DNA of 64,000 bases from Bicyclus anynana (Eukaryota; Arthropoda; Insecta; Lepidoptera; Nymphalidae): assembly GCF_947172395.1 (NCBI RefSeq), contig NC_069095.1, forward strand, positions 9,238,001-9,302,000, in the 5' to 3' direction. The notes beneath the pieces were generated by a model. It searched no databases and was not told the origin of the DNA. It saw only the letters and a list, made by a program, of their open reading frames with translations. This document shows positions 24,006 through 36,200 of the stretch, piece by piece. Position 1 is the first letter of the stretch. Each line of letters opens with the position of its first letter. The position numbers were made by a program, and so were the translations under genes.

Positions 24006-24689
24006 CATCTTTTACTGCCTGACTTCGTTTTTTTAATAAATGAAGAATTTTTATACTTTCATCGCCCCTATAGCTAACTTTTCTAAAATCTTTCCTTAAT
24101 GGTCGATTAATAATAATACTAGAATCCTTTATTCGCTGACCTTTTTCAAATTTTGACTTATAAATAATATTTATTTTTTAACTAATTTTCAATTGAAATA
24201 AAAAAATATAGCTTTAGCAACCAGCTTTTTGTTGGTCAGGTTGTCTTGCGTTTTTATCCACTCATCTCTGTCTCGAGCTAACCTCCTCCATACTTTTGGT
24301 AAATGGTCGATTAAAAGTTAACCCTTGACTGAATTTTTGCCCACCAGCGATCGACCTTTTCTTAAGATTAAGAACGCCCAACTCCAGGGTGCTTTGTCAA
24401 GTAGTTGTACTAGCCTACATGAAATAAGCTATTTCATTTGAAATTTTAAAAGAACTCAATAACTTTTGGCCTAATCATTTAATCCGTAGTAGATATAGGT
24501 AGGTAGACAATATAGAATTAGGGCTCCAGCTATCAACCTCATAGTAGGTAGTTTGCTGATTAGAATGATCAATGAAGATAGAACGCTTATGCATTAAATG
24601 CTGCGATACCGTCATCGATCCTGACCCTCTGCGTAAACAGTACGTTGAAATCGAACACAAAATATTTTTTTTTATCTAGCTAACTACCG

Positions 24690-24732
24690 CGTGCTTTAAA
24701 CATGGACGTCGGACGCCGGCGCCGTTCAGTAC
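24690..24732 (+). promoter_or_regulatory. Candidate core promoter of the transporter gene
   Basis: An initiator TCAGT lies at 24726-24730, and a TATA-like CTTTAAA at 24694-24700 sits about 28-34 bp upstream of the putative start A (24728). CpG-rich sequence (GGACGCCGGCGCC) lies between them. No clear downstream promoter element was seen. Spacing and the donor of the following exon support it. Confidence 0.4.
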
Positions 24733-25042
24733 TCTCGCAACCGGCGACGAAGGCACGCGCCACATCTTTGTACATAAACAACACGACATTGAATTAATAA
24801 ACTTTCGAAACTGAGTATTAGTGCAAAAAGTGTTTACTGCAATCGGGCTGTATGTCTTTAAACCTTTGCGTTTAAAAAAAAAAAAAGCGCGCGAGTGAAA
24901 CTGTTACTGAAGCGTTCGTGGAACGTTTGTTTGAATAGTCGCACATAGCGTCATTACGGAGCATTCGGAATTTGAATTTGTGAACACGGGATTGGCGGAT
25001 TTGGCACTTAGCTGGTGCTTATCGTTAAGCAGTGCATTGCGG
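24728..25042 (+). other. Candidate non-coding first exon (5' UTR) of the transporter gene
   Basis: A GC-richer block in AT-rich surroundings begins at an arthropod-type initiator TCAGT (24726-24730) and ends at a strong donor, GCGG|GTGAGTGA, at 25043. There is no long ORF. Read through to exon 2, the frame of the exon 2 ATG meets a stop at 25026-25028, as expected of a 5' UTR. It would be followed by a 15.5 kb first intron, common in insect genes. It could instead belong to another transcript; only cDNA would prove the join. Confidence 0.5.
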
Positions 25043-26850
25043 GTGAGTGACATCTAGAGGAATCTAGCCGCGGTTTTATTTTTAACTCGTACTAGGCGCG
25101 GGATGCGCAGACGCATCTATTTTTGGTGCACGAGACGTTCACACCTATGTATAATCTGAATTACATTCTCGTGTTTCAAAATTATGCACCTATTTATATG
25201 TTACGAATACGTTTAGTACTGTTTCCCTATTAAAGTGTCCTGCGTATTTTGTCAGCCTGGAATTTATACATTATCAGTTCTTATCTATAATGTTCCAACA
25301 AACTGGTATTTTTCCTGCTGGTACCGAAAATTAATTGATATGACTGTATTTCCGATTTAGTTTGTGCGAAAAGTAGGTAGGTACATAGAGAAACATAGAG
25401 ACACACACAGAGTACAGTAACGCAACTTTTTATTTTTCATAGTCTACCTAGGGTAGTTAAGTAAATCTTCAACTTAATTGGAAATATATCCTACCATCCG
25501 TCATATTCGTAGACAACTGATCATATTTTTAGGTCAATAAAATTTTGGACAAGTTGGTAGGTACGAAGATAAATAGGACCTACACAATCTATGGACCTAC
25601 ACTTAGACTTAAATAATATAACACACAGACGTTCGAACTGAAGTAAATATAACTTATTTTGAAACCGTCTAAACTCTAAGTTACACTTTTAGCTGTAACA
25701 GAAAGTAAGACGGCGGTTTAATTAAAAAAGTATAGAGACATTTTTAATAACTTCATAAAATATCAAGTACAAGAAAAAGCAGACAGAGCGTAAAGATGTT
25801 TGAATGAAAGTCACATTTTACTTACGTGGCGCTATTTAGGTATTGTTAAGTAATGCGGGCCCCGCGGTTAATAGGTTCGAGCCGAGGAGATAACGAAAAC
25901 GTTTGCATAAAGCCAGCTAAACACGCTCAAGTACGAGGGGAGGTCCAAAAGTCCACGGAATGGAGATGAAAGAATGAGGGTAGAAATATTTTTGGAGCGA
26001 TAACTTCATAGGGGAGGGCGAACCGCGAAAGCGTTACTGCGCTACTCTCCCGAGACATTTTTTAGAACTTACCGTCGTATGCGTGAACTAATCGTTACTT
26101 AAATGTCACTTAATCGCCCGCTGAGGGAGCGAACAAGTCTCGGATCCGTAGGTCATCACTGGCAACACGCACTGTTCGAAGACTTTTATCCAGTTAATGT
26201 CAAATTATAATACTAACAATAACAATAAACAAATAAATTGTTTACGAGTTATCGCCAAACTAGAAAGTAAATCTAGAAGGTAACTGCAATTATGGAGTAG
26301 GTAGTAGCAATTAAATTGATAACTGCTTAAATCCTTTTAAATGGGTGCTGTTTATGGTGATTGTTGTCCATTTCGCGGGCAAAGGAAAAACATTGGATGG
26401 TTTTTCACAACAACCCTTGCATTTCGCGAACTTTTTAACCACTACTCTCTCGACTCGTATACCGTCAATTTGTGCAGCGCGCTTTGTGATGGGGGCTGTG
26501 AAAAATATATCGCAATACATAGGATGGTATCGTTGTATTTTTTTGACTATACAAATCCCTTAGCGTGCTGCAGATTTTAAAGTAGATACTTGACCGTGTG
26601 TGGCTGGCTTAAAATGTTCCACCAACTGCGGAATAACATTACCAAATTATTCACTGTAACTCAAGTAAGTACGTATCGAGAATCAAGATCGATTTCATTT
26701 ATGAAAAGTCTTGCGAGGCAGACACTTCTTGGGTTACTTTCTAAAATTTAACTCGACAATTTTTGCACTAAGAGATTCTGGTTCTTCATAAAAGATTGCC
26801 TAGACTAGGCGTCTTAACATCTACCTATCTAGGCATTATACTATGTGGTA

Positions 26851-26965
26851 TGTGGGCTGTAGGTGACAGTTGCCGTATAACATTATTAATACGTACTATT
26901 ATAGTGAATCGCGGCAAACTTTCGAGAGTGAAACGAACTGTCACCCACACCATGCTACAGTGGAC
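26851..26965. mobile_element. MITE family P3 (copy 3, core only)
   Basis: GTGACAGTTGCCGTATAAC and CGGCAAACTTTCGAGAGTGA match the family; the outer ends are missing. Short frames seen here on both strands come from the inverted repeats. Confidence 0.55.
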
Positions 26966-27149
26966 GAGCTGTAGATGAAAACGTTCATTCATAACTTTTT
27001 TATACAAGCAGATAAGTCTCAGTCAGTTATTTTTCTGTCATCGATAATAAACATGTACATATAAAATTGAATTCTGTCTGTGAATGTGATTTCGAAATAA
27101 CTGGATTTCTCATGTGCTTTTGTTTTGCACAATACTAAAATACAATCAA

Positions 27150-27329
27150 GCTTTCTTAAATTTTTTGTCAGTCTGTCAGTCTAAGCTAATACTGGAACTG
27201 CGGAACCGATTTAAATGGGTTTGTCACCGGTAGAAGGTTAGTGAGCAACTTACAAGCTAATTTTTATCCCGAAATACGTATTGTTGTACCGCGAGATTTG
27301 TAAAAGACTGATGAAGTCGCGGGCGCTAG
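27150..27329 (+). mobile_element. Helitron-like fragment
   Basis: TTGTCAGTCTGTCAGTCTAA, GGAACCGATTTAAATGGG and a 3' end GATGAAGTCGCGGGCGCTAG. Confidence 0.5.
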
Positions 27330-27550
27330 TTATTAATTTACTAATTTGTACATAATATTAATTATTATCTTGTAAACAATTCCGAATAGTTGCAAAAATA
27401 TTTTTAAAGATAACATACGCGAGTGGGTGTAGGAACTAAGCTAAATAAAAAAGCGCGCGTGAGTCAATGTTAGCGAAAGAATTCGCCAATTGATTCGTTT
27501 GACCTTACCACTGACTTACTGCGTATAAAATCTACCTACGTTAAATACGG

Positions 27551-28095
27551 ACTAGGAGCCTGCTACAGCTAGACTTACCTCATTTTTGTAAGTTTGTCAG
27601 CCTATACTCATAACATAGGAAAGTACCATTTATGAAATTAGAACTGGTGGCTTTAGAAGACAGCAAGTTCCAGTTTATCAATCGTCCAAGTAAAAAAAGA
27701 AATATATAAAAAAAAATTCAACCGACTTCAAAATCACAAAAATGTTTCTTCTAAACTAAAAAGCGAAAAATAACTTTAAAAATTTTCCTCGGCATCCGCA
27801 ATGAAGTACCACTTTAAGTGTCTCTAGCTAAAGATTTGCCTGTCTGAAGGTCTGGTGACTGTAGACATGAAACCTCATGATATCCCGTAGAAAATAATCA
27901 AAAAATTACGTTTTATATTTGGACAATAATTCAAGATCTGGACCCTTGAAATCTGATACCATTCAAATCCACTATGGATCAAACTCCATAATTAGTTTCA
28001 GCCTTCATTGTAACTATATTCAAATTACATGCAAATAAATAAATTTAAAATTGATTTGACAAAATGAGGTAGGTCTAGCTCGTACGTTCTAATAC
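27551..28095. mobile_element. Non-autonomous DNA transposon family P5 (second copy)
   Basis: The left end GAGCCTGCTACAGCTAGAC with ACCTCATTTTTGTAAG is inverted at the right (ACAAAATGAGGTAGGTCTAG, then CTCG). The body shares AGTGTCTCTAGCTAAAG and AAATTACGTTTTATA with other members. No transposase. Confidence 0.52.
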
Positions 28096-28199
28096 GAACT
28101 CCGATACAAGTGCAAAAACTTTAATGTGTGTACAGACAAGCAATTATCAATGCACAGTTCAAGGTGTTATCGCTCTGCACAAGTAAAAAATATTTGTTA

Positions 28200-28705
28200 T
28201 TAGCGGATGCCCGTGACTTCAACCGCGTGAAACTCTCCTACTACCCTACCCTACTCCCACTCTACAGCTACCCTACCATACAGGGGATGAGTAGTGACTC
28301 AACACTAACCCTAACCTACTCCTACTCTACCCCTACTAAACCCCTACTCTACCCTACCCTACCCCTACTCTACTCCTACTATAGCCCTACTCTTTCCCTA
28401 CCCTACCACTCAGCGGAAGTTTAAAAACGGAGTAACTTCTCCCGTTTTCCCAACATTTCCCTTTACTGCTCTGTTCCTATTGATCGTAGCGTAATGAAAA
28501 CTCTACAATAACTTGCCCAGGAGTATGAGTTTCGTTAAAATCCGTCGAGCAGTTTTTGTTTCTATAACGAACATATAGACAGACGAAAATTTTACTGATT
28601 GCATTTTTGGCATCAGTATCGATCACTGATCACCCCCTGATAGTTTTTTTGGAAATATATTTCATTTACAGAATTGACCTCTGTACCGATTTATTATTAG
28701 TATAG
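28200..28705 (-). mobile_element. Helitron-like element, second copy of the TAGGG-bearing family
   Basis: The reverse complement matches 15083-16017: AATTGACCTCTG, CAGGGGGTGATC, GATACTGATGCCAAAAATGC, ACGCTACGATCAATAGG and a CCCTA/CCCCTA array (28238-28410 on the + strand). Lacks about 400 bp of the other copy. Confidence 0.65.
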
Positions 28706-28711
28706 ATTACC

Positions 28712-28918
28712 AAACGCCCGTGACTTTGTTCGCATGGAAAAGCCTTACCTTTCGAACTTTAAAGAACAAACATTCTCACCTATTCCCTCTCCCCCGTTAC
28801 AGTAAGATTGGCTCTCAATTAATCCAACAATAAGTTTTTACAATCCAAGTCGTTCAAGAGATTAGAGCGTTTATGCTAACATACAAACCAATGCTTCAGG
28901 TTTATAATATTAGTATTA
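28712..28918 (-). mobile_element. Helitron-like fragment
   Basis: AAACGCCCGTGACTTTGTTC at one end and GGTTTATAATATTAGTATTA at the other, directly after the TAGGG-bearing copy. Confidence 0.5.
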
Positions 28919-29040
28919 CCAAAACTAGATTCAGATTAGAAGGTTTACCTATATGTTGTAGTTAAAAAATAATAAATGATCATAGGTGACCCATAGTTTC
29001 TTTATACCATACACATATCACCATCTAGCCTGTTATGGGT

Positions 29041-29170
29041 ACTAAAGAGATATCATGGGTACCGTGACAGTTGCCTGTATAACGTTCATAATACGTATCG
29101 TGAATCGCGGCAAACTTTCAAGAGTGAAATAAACTGTCACCGTACCCATGCTATCTGAAAAACACTTTAG
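29041..29170. mobile_element. MITE family P3 (copy 2)
   Basis: ACTAAAGAGATATCATGGG at the left and CCCATGCTATCTGAAAAACA at the right. The core CGGCAAACTTTCAAGAGTGA is shared with the other copies. Confidence 0.68.
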
Positions 29171-29232
29171 TATATCTGATTTTATCATATAAATTTATAT
29201 ACTACATACAGATACATGTTCATTCCACAAAT

Positions 29233-29312
29233 ATTATCCAGTTGTGGGAAACGAACCCACGGTCGTGGATGCAGAAAGCCGGTCACTACTCACCACTGAC
29301 GGCAACACGCGA
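29233..29312 (-). mobile_element. tRNA-like SINE head (family D), second antisense copy
   Basis: GTTGTGGGAAACGAACCCAC, GGTCGTGGATGCAGAAAGCC and GGCAACACGCGAACG align with 9195-9272. Confidence 0.5.
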
Positions 29313-29609
29313 ACGTCGTAAGAGTATAATTATTAAAAAAATATTTTTTTTTAATCAGGGATCAACGTAAAACGAATATTTCAGAACCACCTACGCACAA
29401 ACTGATGTTTACTTCTCTAATCTGCTAAGTAGTCACGCCAATCAGACACAGCTTTTCGCACAAACTGCAAATATTAGTATCAAATACCACGAGTAAACAT
29501 TAATGGACGAATGGACGAGCCTGTGATAACCAGACCTTTGTTATTTTATAAAAACTGAAAGTTTGTCAGCTCATGATACTACAGGTAAGAATGAAAGGTA
29601 CTACTCGTA

Positions 29610-29775
29610 TGTATATTTCTCGGACCAAGGTGCATGTTTGGAACTCTCGTAAATTAATTAATAGTTTTAAGTTTTCTACTTTAATTATCACCGGTCATTA
29701 ATTCATGACGTAACTTGACGTTTCAAAAGTGCTTGTCAATTGAGCCTAATTAAAATAAATTAATTTTGACTTTGA
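29610..29775 (+). repeat. LINE-like 3' tail, family T
   Basis: TTTCTCGGACCAAGGTGCAT, GACGTTTCAAAAGTGCTTGT, GAGCCTAATTAAAATAAATT and a TTTTGACTTTGACTTTG end. Other + copies are at 23942-24005, 37465-37600 and 46955-47035; - copies are at 31485-31600 and 35330-35600. Confidence 0.55.
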
Positions 29776-31435
29776 CTTTGGACATTGGTGCTTTGGTATT
29801 TAGCAGGTTTCGTGGGACCAGAGTATTTGGTTTTTTTTGAGATGAGAAATCATTTCAAATTCGCCAAACACTTAGTCTAAGATCAATTGTATTAAGTCTC
29901 GTAACAAGCTAATGAATCTTTAATGACAACTGGCAACCCTTCTATAGACACTTGAAGTTAACCTTTAGTAGTATTTTTCGAAGGATTGCCATGAAGCTAT
30001 AAAGGTAACTGGCGACTCAGGACATAATTTCTCATATTGAAACTTTCCTTTAATTGCCACCTCTGTTTGAACTCTATAGTTCCCTACTACTTATCGTGGT
30101 AGGAGTATGAGCTGAAAAAACTTTCAGGTTGTATAAAATAACGAAGGTCTGGCAATCACAGACACTCAATCTACACGAAAGACGCATTAAGTGACATATG
30201 TACAAAAAATATGTATAAAAACGTTTACGGTAACAAAATAAATACACACCTCTTTTCGAACGACGCTTAAAATCCAGTTCTCGGAGACCGGAAAATTCCA
30301 AAATTAATATTCCTATCCGTACGACAATTAAACGGATTGTTCGATTGGCTGTGTAAGACCATCTGGGATATTGAGCCTTGAGACAAAAAACTTGTTTCCA
30401 GTGAATGTGGTCACTAAACATGTTACGAACGTATTGTATTATACGACCTTTCGGTTTTTTATTTGCGTCCAGATAAAGAATGTTGCCTGTCTAAAAACCT
30501 GTCAAAGCCAGTCTGCGAAATTTGGCTACATACTCAGTGGCCACACGCTAGAGGTTTTCCGAACGCGATTTGCTAAATGGACTTTTTCATCGATTTTTGC
30601 TTAAAACTTTACTATTTTTAGTTCCACGACTTGTAAAAGTAACTTGACTAAAATTGTAGAGAATTTTATTTACAACAAAAATGTTTTTTTTTTTATTGAG
30701 AAATTAAGCTTAAGCTGGCTCCATTTCCGCGCTGGAGAGCCAGGTTGGTCCTCTGCGCAAAAAATATGCCAGCCCTTCTGTTACCAGTCGAGGCAACTAG
30801 CCGCGGTGAAATTATTCGTAAAAATTTATTAACACTGCGGCAATTTAAAAAAAAATATATATATAATATTTTAATTTATAACTTTAGGTTAAAGTTAAAG
30901 CACTAATTAGTCACATAACTAGGCTAGATCGTAATTTTATGAAGTACCAAATTGGTACTTTACAAGAGAGAGAAAAAAAAAAAAAATTTTTTTTCAAGAT
31001 TGAGTTGAGGGACAAAGCTTCCAACCTACAAAACTTGAATTGACGCTAAACCCACAAATAAAATCCTAGAACTATAATTTAAACACGTGACTTGAATCAA
31101 GCGTGCTCCTGCGTTAGTTCTATATAAAACTTATTATAGTTATGAACTTAGTTTACTAACAACTAACAAGTTTAATAAATAACTAAAAATAAACAAACAA
31201 TGTTTAGATGCAACGGTAGCCTACTCGGTGTTTTTTTGTCCCATTTTCCTCTGAGCTGGCTTAATGTCAAGAATGAACGATCGATGCCATCGTGAACAGC
31301 ATGGCATTACGCAAGCAATAAACCGTATGAAACATTTGATCGCTTGCCCATTAGACTGCGCGACAAACAATAACCATTCATAACCAGTATCTGTACGAAA
31401 ACGATGGGTAATCAATAAATATTATAGACCAAGAA

Positions 31436-32207
31436 GTGGCCTGAAATAGCCAGACAAACCTTATTTTATGAAGGCTGAAAATCAAAATCAAAATTTTAGT
31501 TTACGAGTACAAGCACTTTTGAAGCGTCATGTTTGTCTATTTGTAAGGAGTCTACCACCGGTTCTAGCAGGTTCTGCCTCCAAGCATCTTTGTCATTACG
31601 AATCTCATCAATTTGTGTAGTAACCTTGACTCGTAAAATATTTTTAACACTGCCTGAACTTTGTCAGCCTATGCTGCTACTATAGGATAAATAATTAAGC
31701 CTTTGAGTTTGAACTATAGTTGAAGTTTTTCGAGTTCAGTAGGTATAAAGTGTATTTTTCTTTTACATAATTTTCTCAGCATACCTAATACGAGAAATCA
31801 TGCCCCAATTTCCAGTCACTTAGGTTCCGTGCTACCCTCCGAAAAATAACGTGAAATATTTTTAAAAAGAGAACTTTTAGTGTCTCTAGCAATGAGTTGT
31901 CTTAAAGTCAGTGAGACCATACACGACGGAGGAGCATTGCTTATCGAAAGGTGCTTAAGGACTCGCCAAGATGGTCACGATTCTCAATCATAAGAGGCCG
32001 ACTGACTGGAGCGTGAAAAATTTCAAAAAATTGTTTCCTCCTACGACAATTATTGAGAGTCCTTCCGTTTCGATCTAGAACCTTCAGAATCCACGGTCCA
32101 AACTCCATATTTTGGCTCCGCATTTACTCAAAGTAGAAGAATGGACTGACAAACTTTCAACCTTCGTAAAATGAGGCAAGTCTGGCTATTACAAGCTCTT
32201 ATTCTAT
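31436..32207. mobile_element. Non-autonomous DNA transposon family P5 with internal insertion
   Basis: The left end GGCCTGAAATAGCCAGAC followed by AAACCTTATTTTATGAAGG is inverted at the right end (AAAATGAGGCAAGTCTGGC, then TATTACAAGCTC). The body contains AGTGTCTCTAGC, shared with 27551-28095. A LINE-tail fragment (- strand) is inserted near 31485-31600. Lone ends of the family lie near 13780-13850, 17430-17485, 29525-29600 and 30095-30170. Confidence 0.55.
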
Positions 32208-32657
32208 TATATTATTTGTATTTTATTGTTTTTATACGAATATCGTTGACGTAGTATTTCTGTAACCATTTTTACAACTTACACAGTAGACTGAACGACT
32301 AGTGTCTAAAGATTATTCATCTATAATACGTAGGTTACTCTGAAGTTTATCTGAACACACTTTATAGATGAACTTCTGAGGATAACACAAAATACTTAGT
32401 ACCTACGTCTATTTCGCGTTGCAATCCTTGGCTATTTATGTTGGCTGTACACGAACGAACAACTGAGTAGTTATAAGCAAACAAACAAATACAAACAAAC
32501 CGCCAAGCTGCACTCGCCTGTGGTCTCTTAAAAGGTTAATGATCGTGCGATTGAAAGGCACATTTTAACTAGTAAGCTATCCATTAGTCATGGTGAAATG
32601 TTGAATGATTATCATAATTGAGTGACCGCTATCAAGTTTTAGCACTTTGCATAATAC

Positions 32658-32922
32658 TAGCAGACAACCGCGACTTTGGCCGCGGGGAACCAATTATGAA
32701 AGTGGAGTATTCCACCATGCATCACACTAAAATTATGAAGGTCAAAGTTTGTGTGTAAGCGTTTATGTTTGTTCCTCATTTCTGCTGCGGCTACTGAAGC
32801 GATTTGGCTGAAATTTAAAATATATATAGATTTTACTCTGGATTAACACATCCCAAAAAAATCCATGGTTCCATGGTTGGTGAAAAACTGAATTCCACGC
32901 GGACGAAGTCACGGGCTAGTTG
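32658..32922. mobile_element. Two Helitron-like ends facing each other
   Basis: An inverted 3' end (CTAGCAGACAACCGCGACTT) at 32658-32700 is followed by a + copy from GGTCAAAGTTTGTGTG to CGCGGACGAAGTCACGGGCT (AG). Confidence 0.5.
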
Positions 32923-33262
32923 CTATATAACAATACGTTATTGAGTAACAATCATCCACCCAAAATGTCGTAAAAAACAATTCAAAAGTTAAACTTAATA
33001 TTTCTTTACCAGTTATGTTTTAACGTGTATGAAATAAGTAAAAATAATTCGATTTCATTTACAGCCCGCATCTAAATCATTGTGTTTTTCCTGCAAGTAT
33101 TACTTAAACCCGAATAGGTAATCCATTTTAAATAAATTCCTTCGATAATACGGGAAAAATTGGAAAACCATAGTATTTTTGCAACATCGCTTGTAAATTT
33201 TTTGCAACATTCTATTTTGTAAAAATGTAAATTTTTTGACGGCACCCATGATGCAATATACC

Positions 33263-33474
33263 TTTCAGCCTTAGACTAATAACCTATAGACCCGCTAACC
33301 TAACAATTTTTCACTACAAACGTAAGCCACTTCTGTGACTATATGAGCGTAAGAGCTAGACCGTAGAGTAGCGATGCGTCAAGGGCTCCCATTTCGGAGC
33401 ACATAAAACGGCTTACGAATCGTGAGACTACACACTATCTATGTGTTATAAATCTATGCTAGCTCACTTTTCAC
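33263..33474. mobile_element. MITE family P4 (copy 1)
   Basis: Left end TAGACTAATAACCTATAGA; right end, reverse-complemented, TAGATTTATAACACATAGA, an imperfect terminal inverted repeat. The inner GATGCGTCAAGGGCTCCCAT recurs inverted at 62394-62612. Confidence 0.65.
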
Positions 33475-35221
33475 GACATAAGTACAAAATACACAATAAT
33501 ATATTGTGCACGGAAATATGTAACATTCAACTACCGTCACTAATTATTATTATCATCTGTATTTGATTTTCCCACAGATAATATTGTTGGGTGACCTCGT
33601 TGTATAAGCCTCGCCAAAAAATTTTACTACTTTTAACGTGTTCAAATATTGTGTCAACACAGCTGTAGTCATTCAAATCCTACTAGTATTATAAATGTAA
33701 GAGTTTGTTTGATTGCTACTTTGTGTGCTTGTCATATTTGATCGTTTGAATGTTACACTTTTTGCATAGAATTGATCAAAAAGGCTGAGATGATTTTAAT
33801 GAAGTTTAGCCAATTTATGTGTTCGATTACCACAAATGATAAAACTTTTTATAAAAATAATGTAAAATAGTCATTAATTTCAAAATGTTTGCAATAAGAT
33901 GGTCTATTCTTATTTATGAATTGCTATAATTCCATCTATACTTAGAAGCGTCAAACGTGCCTCTGAGTGTGTACATTTTAGAGTGTACTAGATTTTAGCA
34001 TATTTTATTAACATTATTTCAAATAAACAATCCTTATTCATTGCATGTGGTAACGCCATTCAATATGTTTACAAAATGAAGAATGAACAACTTCCACATA
34101 ATTCATAAATTTTTTATCCTTACAAAAATAACAAAACAAATGCACTGTCCTTTCTCGGAAGTAACGGCGACCCTCGCTGTGAGGGGCTTAAGATTTCGGC
34201 ACCTTTATACAAAACGACATAAATGTAAGGTCCAACCGAGAGTAAAGAATACTAGACAGAGAATAAGCGTTTGTATTCCAAGAGAGCTTATATAAAGCTT
34301 TTACAGTCGAATATCAGGATACTTTCATTGAATACTTTGCTAAGTTTTGATACCAATCTACACGATTACATAAATAACCAAATCATAAAATATATTCATC
34401 TTATCTAGATCAAATTGATAAATTACTAAATTAAAATCTCGGGCTCATAATATTATAGGTTGACAAATGCAGTGCAGCGTCTCATCGGACATGTAAGTAG
34501 CTGTTATAATTTTCAATAAAAGTCAGATAAATTAAAAACAATACAAAACGATTATTTTTGAATTACAACGGACGTAGCTAGTCAAATACATAAATTCATC
34601 AAAAAAATACAATTTATTTACCTCCTGCAGCTTCATTAATACCATAATCCCGTACAAGTTATGATGGTAATTAAGTGTAAGAAGGTTATTTATTTTAGTA
34701 TAAGAAAAACGATGGTTTTGAATTTAGGATCACTGTTTAAATTTTTATTAGCTTATCGCTCTATTATTTCGTTAGTCTATGGACCTCACATTTGGCGCCA
34801 ACCATTATAATGGTGTGAACTATTTTTTTGTACTATGAATGAACCATCGTTCATTCTTTAGTGAAATAGAAGATTAATGGATATGTTTATTGTTGTTGGG
34901 TTTATTTACACCACCCTTCGTCTACAATGCAACGTCATTGATATAATTTTTGTAGCTAATTTAATGGTAATATTAACTATTCGAAGTGATATTTTATAAT
35001 TTGTTTTGTTTCTGTATTTTCATAATACCTGTGCAATATATGTCATATTTACTACCGAGGAAAACCTTAATGTCACTTCATACATTACAATTGACTACTT
35101 AATATTAAGCATTCAAAAATGCTGACTTGATTACCATAGATAAAACGTAATATATTACCTATATGTATAAGTACCTACATGCATTTAAATACGGTACATT
35201 GGAAAATCCAAAATATGCCTA

Positions 35222-35825
35222 GTACACAGTTATGCTCATTAGGTCCAGTGGTTAACATATGTGGCTTTGGACCACGAGTTTCTGGGTTCGAATCTTGGGT
35301 CATAGAAATACGTACTGAGCTTTTCAAAACTCAAAATACATTTATTTAAATTAGGCTTAGCTTACAAGCACTGTCGAAACGTCAGGTAATAATATTATTA
35401 GGTGATAATTATTGGTTGGATACTTAAAATTAAAGTAACGAGGGTTCCAAACGCACCTTGGTACGAGAAGAGCTCACAAAAAACTCAGCCAGGGTTTTTT
35501 TTTTTGGGTTATCACCATTTTACAAATTTATCTAGAACTAAGTACAATCCAATTCGTTCCAATCGTATAGAGCAATCCAATTCAATACCAAGCTAATAAT
35601 AATTTTTCTATACGCTTACTTTTAATTTCTTTCTTCTAAAATATTTTCAGTGAAAATTCTCAGCCCGGAGTTGTGAAGTTGGTGGTGGTGTTATAGTGGT
35701 CATTAATTTAACATTATCACAGTAATCCCACCAACCCGTATTGTAGCAGCGTATTGGGTCTAAGCTCCATATATCTCTCCTAAAACAAGGGAGGCATGGC
35801 CCTGTAGTAGGCAGTAAAATAGGTT
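35222..35825 (+). mobile_element. SINE-C (tRNA-derived) split by a LINE-tail insertion
   Basis: The 5' part 35222-35312 has the tRNA-like head GGTCCAGTGGTTAACATATG and GGGTTCGAATCTTGGGT. The 3' part 35650-35825 has TTCTCAGCCCGGAG, CCCACCAACCCGTATTG and a TAATGATGA end, the usual order of another common lepidopteran SINE. About 340 bp of antisense LINE-tail sequence sits between them. Confidence 0.62.
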
Positions 35826-35982
35826 AATAATGATGAATACACAATATTGATTTCTTAAGTGTTAACTGTAAAGTGAAAGTTATTTGATCATTAATTATTC
35901 AAAATACATTATGAGATACCATTTTAGTACCTGTCGCTATAATAAATATGTACCTATGCAAATTACACGTACTTATATACAT

Positions 35983-36160
35983 ACTAGCGGACGCCCGCGA
36001 CTTAGTCCGCGTGGAATTTAGTTTTTCACAAATCCCGCGGGAACCATGGATTTTTCTGGGATAAAAAGTATGTGTTAATCCATGCTATAATATATCTCAA
36101 TACCAAATTTCAGCTAATTCGGTTCAGTAGTCCAGGCGTGAAAGAGTAACAAACATTCAT
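35983..36160 (-). mobile_element. Helitron-like fragment beside the long inverted repeat
   Basis: CTAGCGGACGCCCGCGACTT, AATCCCGCGGGAACCATGGA, CGGTTCAGTAGTCCAGGCGT. It lacks the 5' TC end. Confidence 0.6.
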
Positions 36161-36200
36161 ATCATCAAAATCATCAATTTTCGCAAATCGTATTGGTGAA

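Larger units (their letters stand above)
1..24689. other. Upstream intergenic DNA, repeat-rich, no supported gene
   Basis: No ORF here has a recognisable domain. The named repeats are listed separately. Stretches without any assignable feature include 365-1159, 2463-2927, 3710-5855, 6326-7850, 9776-10507, 13221-13588, 14746-15082, 18471-20129 and most of 23007-24690. A short Helitron-like scrap lies near 4190-4290, and part of the 209-364 MITE family near 7098-7155. Confidence 0.6.

Noticed and set aside
30074..30421. 115-residue - strand ORF, the longest but one in this part
   Set aside because: No recognisable domain, no good context, overlaps a P5 transposon end, and a + frame overlaps it. 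Chance is the simplest reading.
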